Source: an uncultured Alistipes sp.
GTDB taxonomy: Bacteria; Bacteroidota; Bacteroidia; Bacteroidales; Rikenellaceae
Assembly (NCBI GenBank): GCA_947367255.1
Contig: CANBCZ010000004.1
Location: forward strand, 1 to 64,000
Length of the DNA: 64,000 nt
Direction of reading: 5' to 3'
The position numbers and the translations under genes are program-made. Below the pieces are notes generated by a model. It was given only the letters and a program-made list of their open reading frames with translations. It was not told the origin of the DNA and did no database searches. This document shows, piece after piece, positions 52,654 to 61,864 of the stretch. Position 1 is the first letter of the stretch; the number at the start of each line of letters is the position of its first letter.

Positions 52654-54018
52654 TTATAAGTTATTTATTTTCAACGAATTAGGATATGTATTGTTCACTC
52701 GGTTGCCTATGCGTTTTACAAAGCCGAGAGGGTAGTTGTCGCTTGTTACAAGGTTTATGCCCTCCTCGAACAGCGCAGCAGGAATATCCTTTTTGCGTAG
52801 GTAGTCGAGTGCGCTCTCTGTGTCGAGCTCTGCAACGGGAACAACGCTCTTGTTGTACCACACCGACTGCGAGAGTGACCACTCGGGCTTAAGTTTGCCC
52901 TTGAAAATCTGACCCATCTCCACGCCCGAGTATATCACGGTGAGGTTGTGTGCCAGCGCCTTAATCTCCTCGTAGTAGTCAGCAGGGTAGGCGTAGTAGC
53001 TCTCTGCAACGACTGCAAAGCGGATATTGTTGCCATCGGCAATCCATCTCGACAGCTCCTTGACAGCCTCCTTCGGCGCATCTGTCATAATCTTTTTGCG
53101 CGACTTCGGCGTTACGGCTCTAACGGAAATATTGCTGCTCTTGCGGGCTACGGCAACGAAAAATCCCTCGCTTGCCACGCGGTGCGGGAAGAACTTAAAG
53201 CCCTGAAAGTGGCTGACCTTCACCCTCTCCGCATCGCAACCCTCGGGCAGAGTAATCTCTGCACTCGGACATATCTCGTCACCCCATTCGGCAGCCATCC
53301 ACTCGAGTATTCCCTCATCCTCTGTAGTGTTGTAGGTGCAGGTGCTGTAGATGAACAGACCGCCCGCCTTGAGGCTCTTCCACGCCTCTGTGAGGATTGT
53401 CTTTTGGCGTGCAGTGCAGATCTCTACATTATTTGCGCTCCACTCTGTGCGTGCCACCTCGTCCTTGCGGAACATACCCTCGCCCGAGCAAGGTGCATCC
53501 ACGGCAACCACATCGAACCATCCCTCGAAGGCGGCTATATGCGACGGGTCGTTATTTGTCACAACAACATTTCCCAAGCCCCACTTGCGGATATTGTCGG
53601 CAAGGATGTTGGCTCGGTTTCTCACATACTCATTGGCAACCACAAGACCACGATTGCCGACAGTTGAGGCGTAGAGGGTGCTCTTTCCTCCCGGAGCGGC
53701 GCACATATCGAGAATCTTACCGCTGCGGATACCCTCGCTGCGCAGTATATGGTCGATAAATTGCGAACCTGCCTCCTGAACATAGTATGCTCCTGCCGCA
53801 AATGGTATGTCGGTAGTGAACTGCGGGCGCGAGTCGAGGTAGCGACCATACTCGCTCCACGCAATAGCCTCGCCCCAGTTGCCACCGTGCCACTTGTCGC
53901 CATTTATACGCACAGAGACGGGTGAAGGGCTGTCGAGCGCGACAAAGAGACGCTCTGCCTCCGCCTCGCCAAGTTGTTGGCGCATATTGTGGATAAAATC
54001 GGCAGGAAGTTGTTGCAT
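52654..54018 (-). CDS. RsmF/NOP-type RNA m5C methyltransferase
   Basis: SAM-dependent RNA cytosine C5 methyltransferase, probably of 16S rRNA (RsmF-like). SAM motif I is KILDMCAAPGGKSTLYAS. The catalytic Cys pair is seen in VVAVDAPCSGEGMFRKD and FIYSTCTYNTTEDEG. The C-terminal 150 residues form a PUA-like domain, as in RsmF, ending LPLGFVKRIGNRVNNTYPNSLKI. The GTG at 54030 in the track is rejected for the ATG at 54018. It lies five bases after the kinase gene and likely shares its transcript. Confidence 0.9.
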   Translation of the reverse strand: MQQLPADFIHNMRQQLGEAEAERLFVALDSPSPVSVRINGDKWHGGNWGEAIAWSEYGRYLDSRPQFTTDIPFAAGAYYVQEAGSQFIDHILRSEGIRSGKILDMCAAPGGKSTLYASTVGNRGLVVANEYVRNRANILADNIRKWGLGNVVVTNNDPSHIAAFEGWFDVVAVDAPCSGEGMFRKDEVARTEWSANNVEICTARQKTILTEAWKSLKAGGLFIYSTCTYNTTEDEGILEWMAAEWGDEICPSAEITLPEGCDAERVKVSHFQGFKFFPHRVASEGFFVAVARKSSNISVRAVTPKSRKKIMTDAPKEAVKELSRWIADGNNIRFAVVAESYYAYPADYYEEIKALAHNLTVIYSGVEMGQIFKGKLKPEWSLSQSVWYNKSVVPVAELDTESALDYLRKKDIPAALFEEGINLVTSDNYPLGFVKRIGNRVNNTYPNSLKINNL

Positions 54019-54023
54019 AGTTT

Positions 54024-54662
54024 TTACCACTTAAAGGTTGATTGGCGCACTGCGGGACGCTGAGCGTGAATCTCGTCCAGACGCTTGTAGAGCGAGTCGA
54101 GAACCTTGATATTCTCGACAAAGTCTGTGTTATCCTTGTCGATGATAAATACCTCGCCCTCGTAGTTTGCCACCCACTCGTCGTAGCGGTCGTTGAGGCG
54201 CTTGAGGTAGTCGATGTCGATATTCTGCTCATACTCTCTGCCGCGCTTCTGAATCTGACGCACAAGGGTCGGAATACTCGACTTGAGGTAGATGAGAAGG
54301 TCCGGCTTCGGGATGAGGTCTGTAGAGATGTCAAAAATCTTCATATAGGTACCGAAGTCGCGACCCGACATAAGACCCATCTGGTGAAGGTTACCTGCAA
54401 AGATGTGGGCATCCTCGTAGATGGTTCGGTCCTGAAAGACATTCTCCGAGCCGTCCGAGAGCATATCTATAGTCTGACGGATACGGCTGGCGAGGAAGTG
54501 CACCTGAAACTGGAATGCCCAGCGGTTCATATCCTCGTAGAAGTCGGAGATGTAGGGGTTGTCCACATCCTCGTAGTACGCCTTGGCGCCGTAGTGTTTT
54601 GTAAGTATCTCGGTCAGCGTGGTCTTGCCGCTGCCGATATTTCCTGCAATAGCAATATACAT
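54024..54662 (-). CDS. Deoxynucleoside kinase
   Basis: Salvage enzyme that phosphorylates deoxynucleosides (dGK/dAK or dCK type). The P-loop is IAGNIGSGKTTLTEIL (residues 5-20). The family stretch is YEDVDNPYISDFYEDMNRWAFQFQVHFLASR, the ERS-like arginine motif is FQDRTIYEDAHIFAGNL, and the lid carries RQIQKRGREYEQNID. The 212-residue length is typical. Nucleoside preference cannot be told from sequence. It is the first gene of the run kinase-methyltransferase-merR-nif3-zinc ribbon. Confidence 0.92.
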   Translation of the reverse strand: MYIAIAGNIGSGKTTLTEILTKHYGAKAYYEDVDNPYISDFYEDMNRWAFQFQVHFLASRIRQTIDMLSDGSENVFQDRTIYEDAHIFAGNLHQMGLMSGRDFGTYMKIFDISTDLIPKPDLLIYLKSSIPTLVRQIQKRGREYEQNIDIDYLKRLNDRYDEWVANYEGEVFIIDKDNTDFVENIKVLDSLYKRLDEIHAQRPAVRQSTFKW

Positions 54663-54703
54663 ATCAGGGTATCTATATAAATTAGTAACTTATTGTTTGT
54701 CTG

Positions 54704-56041
54704 TTAGTTGAAGTAGTAGCCTGTATCTGCAATAGCCGACGGCATAGCAAATACCACTACGCGGTCATAGGCGTTAATCTGCATCGAACTTGTGGCGATA
54801 AATACGCGGTCACCACGAACAATGCCGCCGATAATAACATCCTCCGGAAGACCCATCTGACCGATAGTGGTCTTTGTGGCAGGCGAGTTTGGCTTGACGA
54901 TAAACTCCAGCACCTCGGCATCGCTGCCCGTAAGGCACTTGATGGCAAGCACATCGGTAGACATTGTAAAGCGGAAGATGTTGGAGGCGGTAACAATCTT
55001 CTTGTTGATGATTGTATCTACACCCACCGAGTCGGCGATGTTGATGTAATTCATATTCTCCACCTCGGCAATTACACGCTTCACGCCCATACGCTTGGCG
55101 AGCATAGCTGTCAGAATATTTGTCTCGCTACGACCCGTAACGGCGATAAAGGCGTCCATATTTGCAAGACCCTCCTCCATCATGGCATCTGTATCGCGAC
55201 CATCCTGATGGATAATCAGCGTGCGGTCGAGCATCTCGGCAAGACGATACGCCTTGTCGGCATTGTAGTCGATAAGCTTGATGTTCACATCGTCCTGCAG
55301 CGCTTGTGCAATCTGCACACCGATACGCGAGCCGCCGAGAATCATCATATTGTTTACCTTCACGCCACTCTTGCCCGACAACTCCATAACGGTACCAACA
55401 GAGTCGTGACGAGCAATGGCATAGACCATATCGCCAATCATATAGCTGTCACCGCGCTTAGGGATGATTGTCACGCCATCGCGCATAATGGCAACGGTGC
55501 GGTAGTTGAGCGTCTGCTCCTCCTCAAATCCTGCGATAGGTCCGCCGACAAGCGAAGAGTTGGGCTCAAGACGGAAGACGACAAGCGAGAGCTTACCGCC
55601 CGAGAAATCGACAAACTCGGTCGTTGCAGTGTGTCCGAGAAGGTTGATAACCTCCTCTGCGGCGAGCTTCTCGGGGTAGAGCAGGTAGTCGATGCCCATG
55701 TTGATAAACATCTCCTTGTTGTTCGGCTCCAGATACTCGTTGTTGTCGATGCGGGCAATGGACTTCTTTGCGCCCAACTGCTTTGCCATCATCGCCGAGA
55801 GGATATTGTCGTTCTCGATAGAGTCTACGGCAATAAAGAGGTCACACTTGCGCACAGCCGCCTTGCGGAGTGTGGCAAATGTGGTTGCGTCACCCTCGAT
55901 GGTGATAACATCGGCAAAACTGCCAAGCTCGGCAAGCAGCTTCGGATCCTGATCGATAATGGTGATGTCGTGTCCGTTTCCGCTGAGCATCTTGGCAAGA
56001 TGATTGCCCATCTCCTCAACTCCTGAAATTACGATTCTCAT
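54704..56041 (-). CDS. trkA: Trk potassium uptake regulatory protein TrkA
   Basis: Cytoplasmic NAD-binding subunit that gates the TrkH potassium channel. It has two tandem RCK units: an N-terminal Rossmann fold (MRIVISGVEEMGNHLAKMLSGNGHDITIIDQD) with a TrkA-C domain to about residue 225, then a second Rossmann fold (VNNMMILGGSRIGVQIAQALQDDVNIKLIDYNADKA) with its C domain to 445. That double form and length match E. coli TrkA. trkH is not adjacent on this side; 42 bp separate it from the kinase gene. Confidence 0.95.
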   Translation of the reverse strand: MRIVISGVEEMGNHLAKMLSGNGHDITIIDQDPKLLAELGSFADVITIEGDATTFATLRKAAVRKCDLFIAVDSIENDNILSAMMAKQLGAKKSIARIDNNEYLEPNNKEMFINMGIDYLLYPEKLAAEEVINLLGHTATTEFVDFSGGKLSLVVFRLEPNSSLVGGPIAGFEEEQTLNYRTVAIMRDGVTIIPKRGDSYMIGDMVYAIARHDSVGTVMELSGKSGVKVNNMMILGGSRIGVQIAQALQDDVNIKLIDYNADKAYRLAEMLDRTLIIHQDGRDTDAMMEEGLANMDAFIAVTGRSETNILTAMLAKRMGVKRVIAEVENMNYINIADSVGVDTIINKKIVTASNIFRFTMSTDVLAIKCLTGSDAEVLEFIVKPNSPATKTTIGQMGLPEDVIIGGIVRGDRVFIATSSMQINAYDRVVVFAMPSAIADTGYYFN

Positions 56042-56144
56042 AGGCTTGCAAAATTTCAGACAAATTTATAAATTTGTAGCGAGATTTCAAAGCCTTAGCG
56101 GGTTTTGATGTAAAATAAATTTAAGTAAATTTTGTAACTTGCTT

Positions 56145-56402
56145 ATGCCTAATTGGTTAGTTGTTATTCTTTTTGCTGTCGGAGCGGTCGCTTTCTTTGG
56201 TATTGCACTCTCTTTGACACTTATTTTTAAGGGTCATCATATCGAGTCGGAGATCTCTACAAACCCCAATATGAAAAAACTCGGTATCAAGTGTGCCGTG
56301 CAGGAGACTCGTGAGGATATTGCCGCCGAGACCTGCGATACAGACAGCGTCTGTACAGGTAACTGTGCCGGTTGTGATATTGACCACTCGGCTGCGAAAT
56401 AG
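56145..56402 (+). CDS. Small membrane protein with Cys-rich tail
   Basis: An 85-residue protein with one membrane helix (residues 4-27, WLVVILFAVGAVAFFGIALSLTLIF) and a cytoplasmic tail holding five cysteines (GIKCAVQ ... AAETCDTDSVCTGNCAGCDID). The CxxC-like cluster suggests binding of metal or an Fe-S cluster, but no family function is known to me. The ORF track start (TTG at 56139) is moved to the ATG at 56145. It stands alone between divergent trkA and a secreted protein; similar small proteins occur in many Bacteroidales. Confidence 0.75.
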   Translation: MPNWLVVILFAVGAVAFFGIALSLTLIFKGHHIESEISTNPNMKKLGIKCAVQETREDIAAETCDTDSVCTGNCAGCDIDHSAAK

Positions 56403-56469
56403 TTCGATAGAGGGGTACAAAATGGAGTGAAATCCGTCTAATCTGTGTAATAACCAAACTTATCCTATA

Positions 56470-57615
56470 ATGAAACGACTATTTGTAATTATCTTGCTGC
56501 TTGCTGCCGGTATCGGTATGCTGACAGCTCAGACACCTATTGAACAGTTACCGAAACAGATATGCTCGGGCGAGTGGAAGGCAGGTCACGTGCAGGGGCT
56601 TGCTGTCGATACCAAACGCGAATATATCTACTTCTCATTTACCACTATGCTTGTCAAGATGGATATGCAGGGTAATGTCGTAGGTACAGTTACCGGTCTG
56701 CTCGGTCACCTCGGTTGCATTGAGTTTAATGATGCTGACGGTCGCATCTACGGCTCATTGGAGTATAAAGACGACTCTATCGGCAGGGGTATTCTCAAGC
56801 AGGAGAAGTCCAATAAAAAGTTCGATACCGCATTCTATGTCGCTATATTTGATGTCGATAAGATTACCCGTCAGGGTATGAGTGCCGAGAAGGATGGTAT
56901 TATGACCACCGTCTATCTGCCAACCGTTGTTGAGGATTTCAAGGCAAAGGTCGAGTGTGGCGGCAAAACCCTCGAGCACCGCTTCGGTTGCAGCGGCTTT
57001 GATGGCATAACATTCGGTCCAAAGTTCGGCAAGAGCGACGGAAAGTACTATCTTACAATCGCTTACGGCATCTACGGCGATGCAAATCGTAGCGATAACG
57101 ACCATCAGGTGCTCCTCCAGTACGACGCCTCAAATTGGACAAAATATGAGCAGCCGCTCTCGCAAGATAATATGCACCAGTTGGGTCCTAAAAAGCCTGC
57201 AGGTCGCTACTTCGTCTATACCGGCAACCGTAATTGGGGCGTGCAGAATATGGAGTATGATAAGAGCCGAAACTTCTGGTTCTTAGCAACTTATGAGACT
57301 AAGAAATCCGATTTTGCAGGCTTCTCGCTGATGACAATCGACGGCAATATCGCACCTAAAAAGCAGCCCCTCAAGGGGGTGGACTACTGCAAGAGTGGCA
57401 ACCTCTTGACACTCTCGGGTCGCGGTATGACCGATGCCAACCACCACTCAATTCGTGGCTGGCACTTCGATAAATCATCTACCGGTATTCACGCTTTGGG
57501 CGATAACTACTTCTATATCTCGCACCGCAAACGCAATAAGCCATACCAGAGTTGTACTGCGACGCTATATAAGTTTGTGGGGAGGGAGAGTTATCCTTTT
57601 GATCTCATTCAGTAG
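56470..57615 (+). CDS. Secreted hypothetical protein, possible beta-propeller
   Basis: A 381-residue exported protein (signal ending GIGMLTAQ). Short beta-rich blocks recur (HVQGLAVDTKREYIYFSFTTMLVKMDMQGNVVGTVTGL, GHLGCIEFNDADGRIYGSLEYKDD, QNMEYDKSRNFWFLATYETKKSDF), as in propeller proteins. No catalytic motif stands out. It has no operon partner, and an element of the repeat family starts right at its stop codon. The function is unknown. Confidence 0.75.
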   Translation: MKRLFVIILLLAAGIGMLTAQTPIEQLPKQICSGEWKAGHVQGLAVDTKREYIYFSFTTMLVKMDMQGNVVGTVTGLLGHLGCIEFNDADGRIYGSLEYKDDSIGRGILKQEKSNKKFDTAFYVAIFDVDKITRQGMSAEKDGIMTTVYLPTVVEDFKAKVECGGKTLEHRFGCSGFDGITFGPKFGKSDGKYYLTIAYGIYGDANRSDNDHQVLLQYDASNWTKYEQPLSQDNMHQLGPKKPAGRYFVYTGNRNWGVQNMEYDKSRNFWFLATYETKKSDFAGFSLMTIDGNIAPKKQPLKGVDYCKSGNLLTLSGRGMTDANHHSIRGWHFDKSSTGIHALGDNYFYISHRKRNKPYQSCTATLYKFVGRESYPFDLIQ

Positions 57616-57616
57616 T

Positions 57617-57745
57617 TTTATCGTGATAGTGGCGCATTTGCGGCACATCCCTTAAAAACCAACGGCGGCTGTACGTTTTAGTACTATCCGCCGTTGCTTT
57701 TTTGCACGATGCACCGCAACTACACCACTCTGACGATAAAACGGT
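57617..57745 (+). repeat. Palindromic 3' element (E12)
   Basis: Outer arms ATAGTGG and CCACT; core stem CAACGGCGG/CCGCCGTTG, fully paired, with GTACGTTTTAGTAC tip and a T-run. The tail reads TCTGACGATAAAACGG with a following 42-bp-like unit. Another hairpin CCCCCTTTT/AAAAGGGGG lies at about 57848-57868, and AGCCG-tttt-CGGCT near 57907-57920 may terminate sppA on the other strand. No gene is seen in 57616-57944. Confidence 0.85.
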
Positions 57746-57944
57746 GCAAAGAAGTAGGGTAGTGAAGTTTGGATTTTTACTGCGTTAGCTGTACTGCGTA
57801 GCCAGGAAACCCGACCTATTCGCGCACCCGGAGCGAAGCGACTAAGCCCCCTTTTTTCAAAAGGGGGTTTGGGGGATATGTCAATATTTTTTTAATATAT
57901 TAGCATCAGCCGTTTTCGGCTATTCTAAATCCGCAGTGCTACGC

Positions 57945-59747
57945 TTAAAACGCCATGCGATATGGGCAATACATCTGTACGCCGGTGCGGTTAAGTTCAG
58001 TTTTCAGCTCCTCGTAGTGGTTGCAGAGCTCCATTTGCTCGTCGGTTATCACCATTGAGCGTACCTGCATACCGAGGCTCTGGATAAATGCCATCATCGG
58101 ATCCATCTCCGGCAGTACCTCTGTTATCTGGAAGTTCTCGGCGATGCCTGCCTTATCGGCAGCGATGCTTACGGCTCTCTTGATGCCTCCATTTGTATCT
58201 GCAAGACCGATCTCTACGGCATTTGTACCGGTCCATACGCGACCTTCGGCAATGTTGAGTACCTTCTGGAGCTCGAGGTTACGACCTGCTGCGACCTTTG
58301 TTGTGAATGACTCGTACACATCGTCTACTGATGCGATGAGCAGCTTGCGCTCCATCTCGGTTGTCTTGCGCAGACTCACGCCGAGGATGTTCTGACCGAA
58401 GTCCGAAGAGGCATTTGTCTTCACGCCGTCAAAGGTGATGCCGAGCTTGTTTTTGAGCATATTGCCACCCTCCATAAACATACCGAATACGCCGATAGAG
58501 CCTGTTAGTGTGAGTTTGTTTGCCACAATAGCATCTGCCGGAGCGGAGATGTAGTAGCCGCCACTTGCTGCATATGCGCCCATAGATACAATTACCGGCT
58601 TCTCCTGCTTGAGCAGCTCCACCTCGCGCCAGATAATATCACTTGCAAGTGCGCTGCCGCCCGGAGAGTTTACTCGCAACACTACAGCCTTGATAGTCTG
58701 GTCTTTACGCGCCTTGGCAATGGTATTTGCGAGTGTTGTGCCGTAGATATTGCCGTCGATGCTCTCGCTGTCGCCATCGACAATACCTCCGTCAGCATAG
58801 ACAATACCCACCTTAGGTGCAGAGACCTTGCTCATATTGGCACCCGCTACAGAGCAGTAGTCGCCCAACGAGAGGATCTCGTACTCTCCGAGGAAGTTCT
58901 TCTCCACGCCATACTCGGCAAAAATCTCCTCCATCTGGTCGCGGTAGATTATTCCGTCAATCAGTCCGTGCTTGAGTGCCTGCTCGGGGAAGAGCATCGG
59001 CTCGGTGTTGGCAATCTTGTTGAGCGCCTCTACTGTTGTGCCGCGGGCATCGGCTACAGTGGTAGAGATTGTGCTCCACATACTCTCCACCAGTGCCTCC
59101 ATCTGCTTGCGGTTTGCCGGCGACATCTTCTCGAGGATGTACGGCTCAACTGCGCTCTTGTACTTGCATACGGTCGGGCGGAACACCTCGCAGGTGAGTC
59201 CCAACTTGTCCATTGCCCCCTTGAAGAATATTGTCGGCATAGACAGACCCATCCAGCTGAAGCTACCCTCCGGCTGCAGATAGATCTTGTCCGCTACAGA
59301 GGCAAGATAGTAACCCATCTGCGAATATCCGTCATTGTATGCCAAGATAAACTTGCCGCTTGTCTTGAATGCCTCGAGCGCCTCGCGCATCTCCTCAAGA
59401 GCCGCTGCAGATACCGCTCCGCCACCCGAGAAGTTGAGGTAGATACCCTTTATGCGCTCATCTGTCGCTGCTGTCTCTATTGCGCGCAACACCTTCAGAA
59501 TCGGCAGCGAACGGGTCGTTTGCATAGATGAAAAGTTCATACTTGCAAACGGATTTATCGCCGGTGACTCGACAATATTGTCTGCCAAATCGATCTTCAA
59601 AATAGTATTCGGAAGGACTGTCACAGCCTTGCTGCCGCCCATAGACCCCGCCATGCCGAAGATGGTAATGAGCCAAAAGAGTCCTGAAATTACACTACCT
59701 GCCACCACTGCAAGCAGCGCTGCCCAAAAAACCTTAGAAAATTTCAT
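57945..59747 (-). CDS. sppA: Signal peptide peptidase SppA, long form
   Basis: Membrane-bound protease that degrades cleaved signal peptides. One N-terminal helix (VFWAALLAVVAGSVISGLFWLITIFGM) anchors it. It has the tandem 67-kDa form: the N-terminal repeat supplies the catalytic Lys (near YYLASVADKIYLQPEGSFSWMG, about residue 165) and the C-terminal repeat the Ser (VSMGAYAASGGYYISAPADAIVANKLTLTGSIGVFG, about 395). Length 600 is normal. It is monocistronic; a TACCTTTG box lies about 25 bases before its start on the minus strand. Confidence 0.95.
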   Translation of the reverse strand: MKFSKVFWAALLAVVAGSVISGLFWLITIFGMAGSMGGSKAVTVLPNTILKIDLADNIVESPAINPFASMNFSSMQTTRSLPILKVLRAIETAATDERIKGIYLNFSGGGAVSAAALEEMREALEAFKTSGKFILAYNDGYSQMGYYLASVADKIYLQPEGSFSWMGLSMPTIFFKGAMDKLGLTCEVFRPTVCKYKSAVEPYILEKMSPANRKQMEALVESMWSTISTTVADARGTTVEALNKIANTEPMLFPEQALKHGLIDGIIYRDQMEEIFAEYGVEKNFLGEYEILSLGDYCSVAGANMSKVSAPKVGIVYADGGIVDGDSESIDGNIYGTTLANTIAKARKDQTIKAVVLRVNSPGGSALASDIIWREVELLKQEKPVIVSMGAYAASGGYYISAPADAIVANKLTLTGSIGVFGMFMEGGNMLKNKLGITFDGVKTNASSDFGQNILGVSLRKTTEMERKLLIASVDDVYESFTTKVAAGRNLELQKVLNIAEGRVWTGTNAVEIGLADTNGGIKRAVSIAADKAGIAENFQITEVLPEMDPMMAFIQSLGMQVRSMVITDEQMELCNHYEELKTELNRTGVQMYCPYRMAF

Positions 59748-59895
59748 AATCGTAAATGTTTATTTAGAACAAAGGTAGTAAAAAATTGTAAAAATCGCAT
59801 AACCACCACCAATAAACAACATTTTGCCCAAAATATACTTGATTTATGGTTTGAAAAAAGTAAAACATTTTCTAATTTTGCAAAAAGCATTGGTT

Positions 59896-60450
59896 ATGAA
59901 ACGTTTTGTTGCCATACTTGTTTTTGCTCTGTGTGCATTTTGTGCTGAAGCACAACTTATGAACTTTATGTACCAGCCGCCAGAATATAATAAAGAACCT
60001 CCTGTATATATTATCGGTAAATTTACGAGAATAACAGATATGGCTCTTGCTTATAAAGAGGATGGCTTGTATAGACGAGGTAGGGTTCATGGTATGTTTT
60101 ATTGTACAAATAGGGCTTTAGATTATACGTTGGCATTCTCTTTCTTGAAAACGGAATATCCGTCAAAAGATTTGGAAATTTTAGACTTGCCAATCTCTGA
60201 TTTAGAGCAGTTTGAGAATATAATTTTAGCAGAAAATTTCCTAAAACTTAAAAGCCTTAAAGAGGCTTCAGACTTAATGTGGGAGTTTTTCTATCGACGT
60301 TGGAAAGGAAAAACCTACTTTATCGATAGCAGTGAGTGTTATAAATCTGACCCAGAACTTAAAGAGCCAGATAGAATGAAGGCTATTCAGGTCGAAGTTT
60401 ATCCATGCGATATACCTAAATTGCCTCTTCCCGATGGTTTTGTAGAATAG
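59896..60450 (+). CDS. AT-rich secreted hypothetical protein, 184 aa
   Basis: I do not recognise it. It has a signal peptide (KRFVAILVFALCAFCAEAQ) and a soluble mature part (MNFMYQPPEYNKEPPVYIIGKFTRITDMALAYKEDGLYRRG ...) without clear motifs. Codon use differs from all neighbours: AAA, TTA, ATA and TTT are common where others use AAG, CTC and TTC, so it looks acquired or under different constraint. The start is moved from 59824 to the ATG at 59896, directly before the signal peptide. It is alone, with a terminator-like hairpin behind it. Confidence 0.65.
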   Translation: MKRFVAILVFALCAFCAEAQLMNFMYQPPEYNKEPPVYIIGKFTRITDMALAYKEDGLYRRGRVHGMFYCTNRALDYTLAFSFLKTEYPSKDLEILDLPISDLEQFENIILAENFLKLKSLKEASDLMWEFFYRRWKGKTYFIDSSECYKSDPELKEPDRMKAIQVEVYPCDIPKLPLPDGFVE

Positions 60451-60458
60451 ATAGCTAA

Positions 60459-60490
60459 ACAGAGGATGACCATATACGGTTGTCCTCTGT
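60459..60490 (+). terminator. Possible terminator
   Basis: ACAGAGGA (60459-60466) with TCCTCTGT (60483-60490), and ACC/GGT inside. The following bases are not T-rich, so its strength is unsure. Confidence 0.5.
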
Positions 60491-60533
60491 TCGTGTAAAA
60501 ATGTAATGCGCAGAGTGAAAAAATGGTATTTTA

Positions 60534-60565
60534 TTGGCAAAAATGGTGTAAAAATGTTATCTTTG
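60534..60565 (+). promoter_or_regulatory. kbl promoter
   Basis: TTG (60534-60536), 21 nt, TATCTTTG (60558-60565). The predicted start near 60572 gives a leader of about 88 nt, long for this window. It holds a seven-codon frame (60593-60616), probably chance. Confidence 0.6.
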
Positions 60566-60659
60566 CGATAGGGAAAGTTAAAAAGTGTAACTATGGCGTT
60601 ATACGAAATGGATTAAATAACTGAAAATCAACGATATAAATTTATAATATAGTAAAACT

Positions 60660-61847
60660 ATGTACGGTAATTTCAAGCAGTTCCTGGAGCAGGAACTTCA
60701 GGCTATCAAGGATGCCGGTCTTTATAAGACCGAGCGAGTTATCTGTTCTCCGCAGCGTGCAGAGATCGAGGTGGCAGGTAAGGAGTGTCTTAACTTCTGC
60801 GCTAACAATTATCTGGGTCTTTCTGACAATCCGCGCCTTATTGAGGCGGCAAAGCGTGCTATGGACGAGCGCGGTTACGGTATGTCGTCAGTGCGTTTTA
60901 TCTGCGGCTGTCAGGATATTCACAAGCAGCTCGAGAAGGCTATTGCCGACTACTTCGGCACTGAGGATACTATCCTTTACGCCGCTTGCTTCGATGCAAA
61001 TGGTGGTGTGTTCGAGCCGCTCTTTACCGAGCAGGATGCAATTATCTCCGACGCCCTCAACCACGCATCTATCATCGACGGTGTGCGCCTCTGCAAGGCT
61101 GTTCGTTACCGTTATGCAAATGCCGATATGGAGTCGCTGGAGGATTGCCTGAAGCGTGCACAGGCGCAGCGTTTCAGAATTATCTGTACCGACGGTGTCT
61201 TCTCTATGGATGGCAATGCCGCTCCGCTCGACGAGATTTGCAAGCTGGCAAAGCAGTATAACGCCCTTGTTATGGTGGATGAGTGCCACTCTGCGGGTGT
61301 GCTTGGCGCTACAGGTCGCGGTATTACCGAGCTTTACAACTTGCGTGGCGAGGTGGATATTATCACCGGCACCCTCGGTAAGGCATTTGGTGGTGCTGTG
61401 GGTGGTTTTACAACAGGTCGTAAGGAGATTATCGATATGCTCCGCCAGCGCTCACGCCCATATCTGTTCAGCAACTCTCTTCCACCGGCAGTAGTTGGTG
61501 CCGGTATCGAGATGTTCAAGATGTTGGAAGAGAGCAACGAGCACCACGACCGCCTTGTGGCAAATGTGGAGTACTTCCGTAGCAAGATGATCGAGGCGGG
61601 CTTCGACATCAAGCCTACAGACTCGGCAATTTGTGCAGTTATGCTCTACGATGCAAAGCTCTCGCAGGAGTTTGCAGCGGCACTTCAGCAGCGCGGCGTC
61701 TTTGTAACAGGCTTCTACTACCCTGTAGTGCCAAAGGGTCTTGCCCGAATCCGCGTGCAGGTCTCTGCAGGTCATACAACCGAGCAGCTGCAGCGTTGCG
61801 TAGATGCCTTTGTTGAGGTAGGTAAAGAGTTAGGTGTTTTGAAATAA
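60660..61847 (+). CDS. kbl: Glycine C-acetyltransferase (2-amino-3-ketobutyrate CoA ligase)
   Basis: PLP enzyme of the alpha-oxoamine synthase family that interconverts 2-amino-3-oxobutyrate and CoA with glycine and acetyl-CoA. Seen: FCANNYLGLSDNPRLIEAA at the N-terminus, GYGMSSVRFICGCQDIHKQLEKAIADYFGTED, VDECHSAGVLGATGRG, and the Schiff-base lysine in DIITGTLGKAFGGAVGGF. Its 395 residues match Kbl better than BioF. tdh is not adjacent. An Lrp-type regulator follows 17 bp downstream. Confidence 0.92.
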   Translation: MYGNFKQFLEQELQAIKDAGLYKTERVICSPQRAEIEVAGKECLNFCANNYLGLSDNPRLIEAAKRAMDERGYGMSSVRFICGCQDIHKQLEKAIADYFGTEDTILYAACFDANGGVFEPLFTEQDAIISDALNHASIIDGVRLCKAVRYRYANADMESLEDCLKRAQAQRFRIICTDGVFSMDGNAAPLDEICKLAKQYNALVMVDECHSAGVLGATGRGITELYNLRGEVDIITGTLGKAFGGAVGGFTTGRKEIIDMLRQRSRPYLFSNSLPPAVVGAGIEMFKMLEESNEHHDRLVANVEYFRSKMIEAGFDIKPTDSAICAVMLYDAKLSQEFAAALQQRGVFVTGFYYPVVPKGLARIRVQVSAGHTTEQLQRCVDAFVEVGKELGVLK

Positions 61848-61864
61848 AATAGGAGGATAGTGTT

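Noticed and set aside
57781-57900. Degenerate tRNA- or gene-like segment before the sppA 3' end
   Set aside because: No cloverleaf or open frame could be built; it only shows a C-run/G-run hairpin.
58968-59531. 187-aa plus-strand ORF inside sppA
   Set aside because: Antisense to the conserved SppA sequence and without any recognisable motif.
60593-60616. Seven-codon frame in the kbl leader as a regulatory leader peptide
   Set aside because: MALYEMD has no run of threonine or glycine codons and no attenuator hairpin pair is visible; probably chance.
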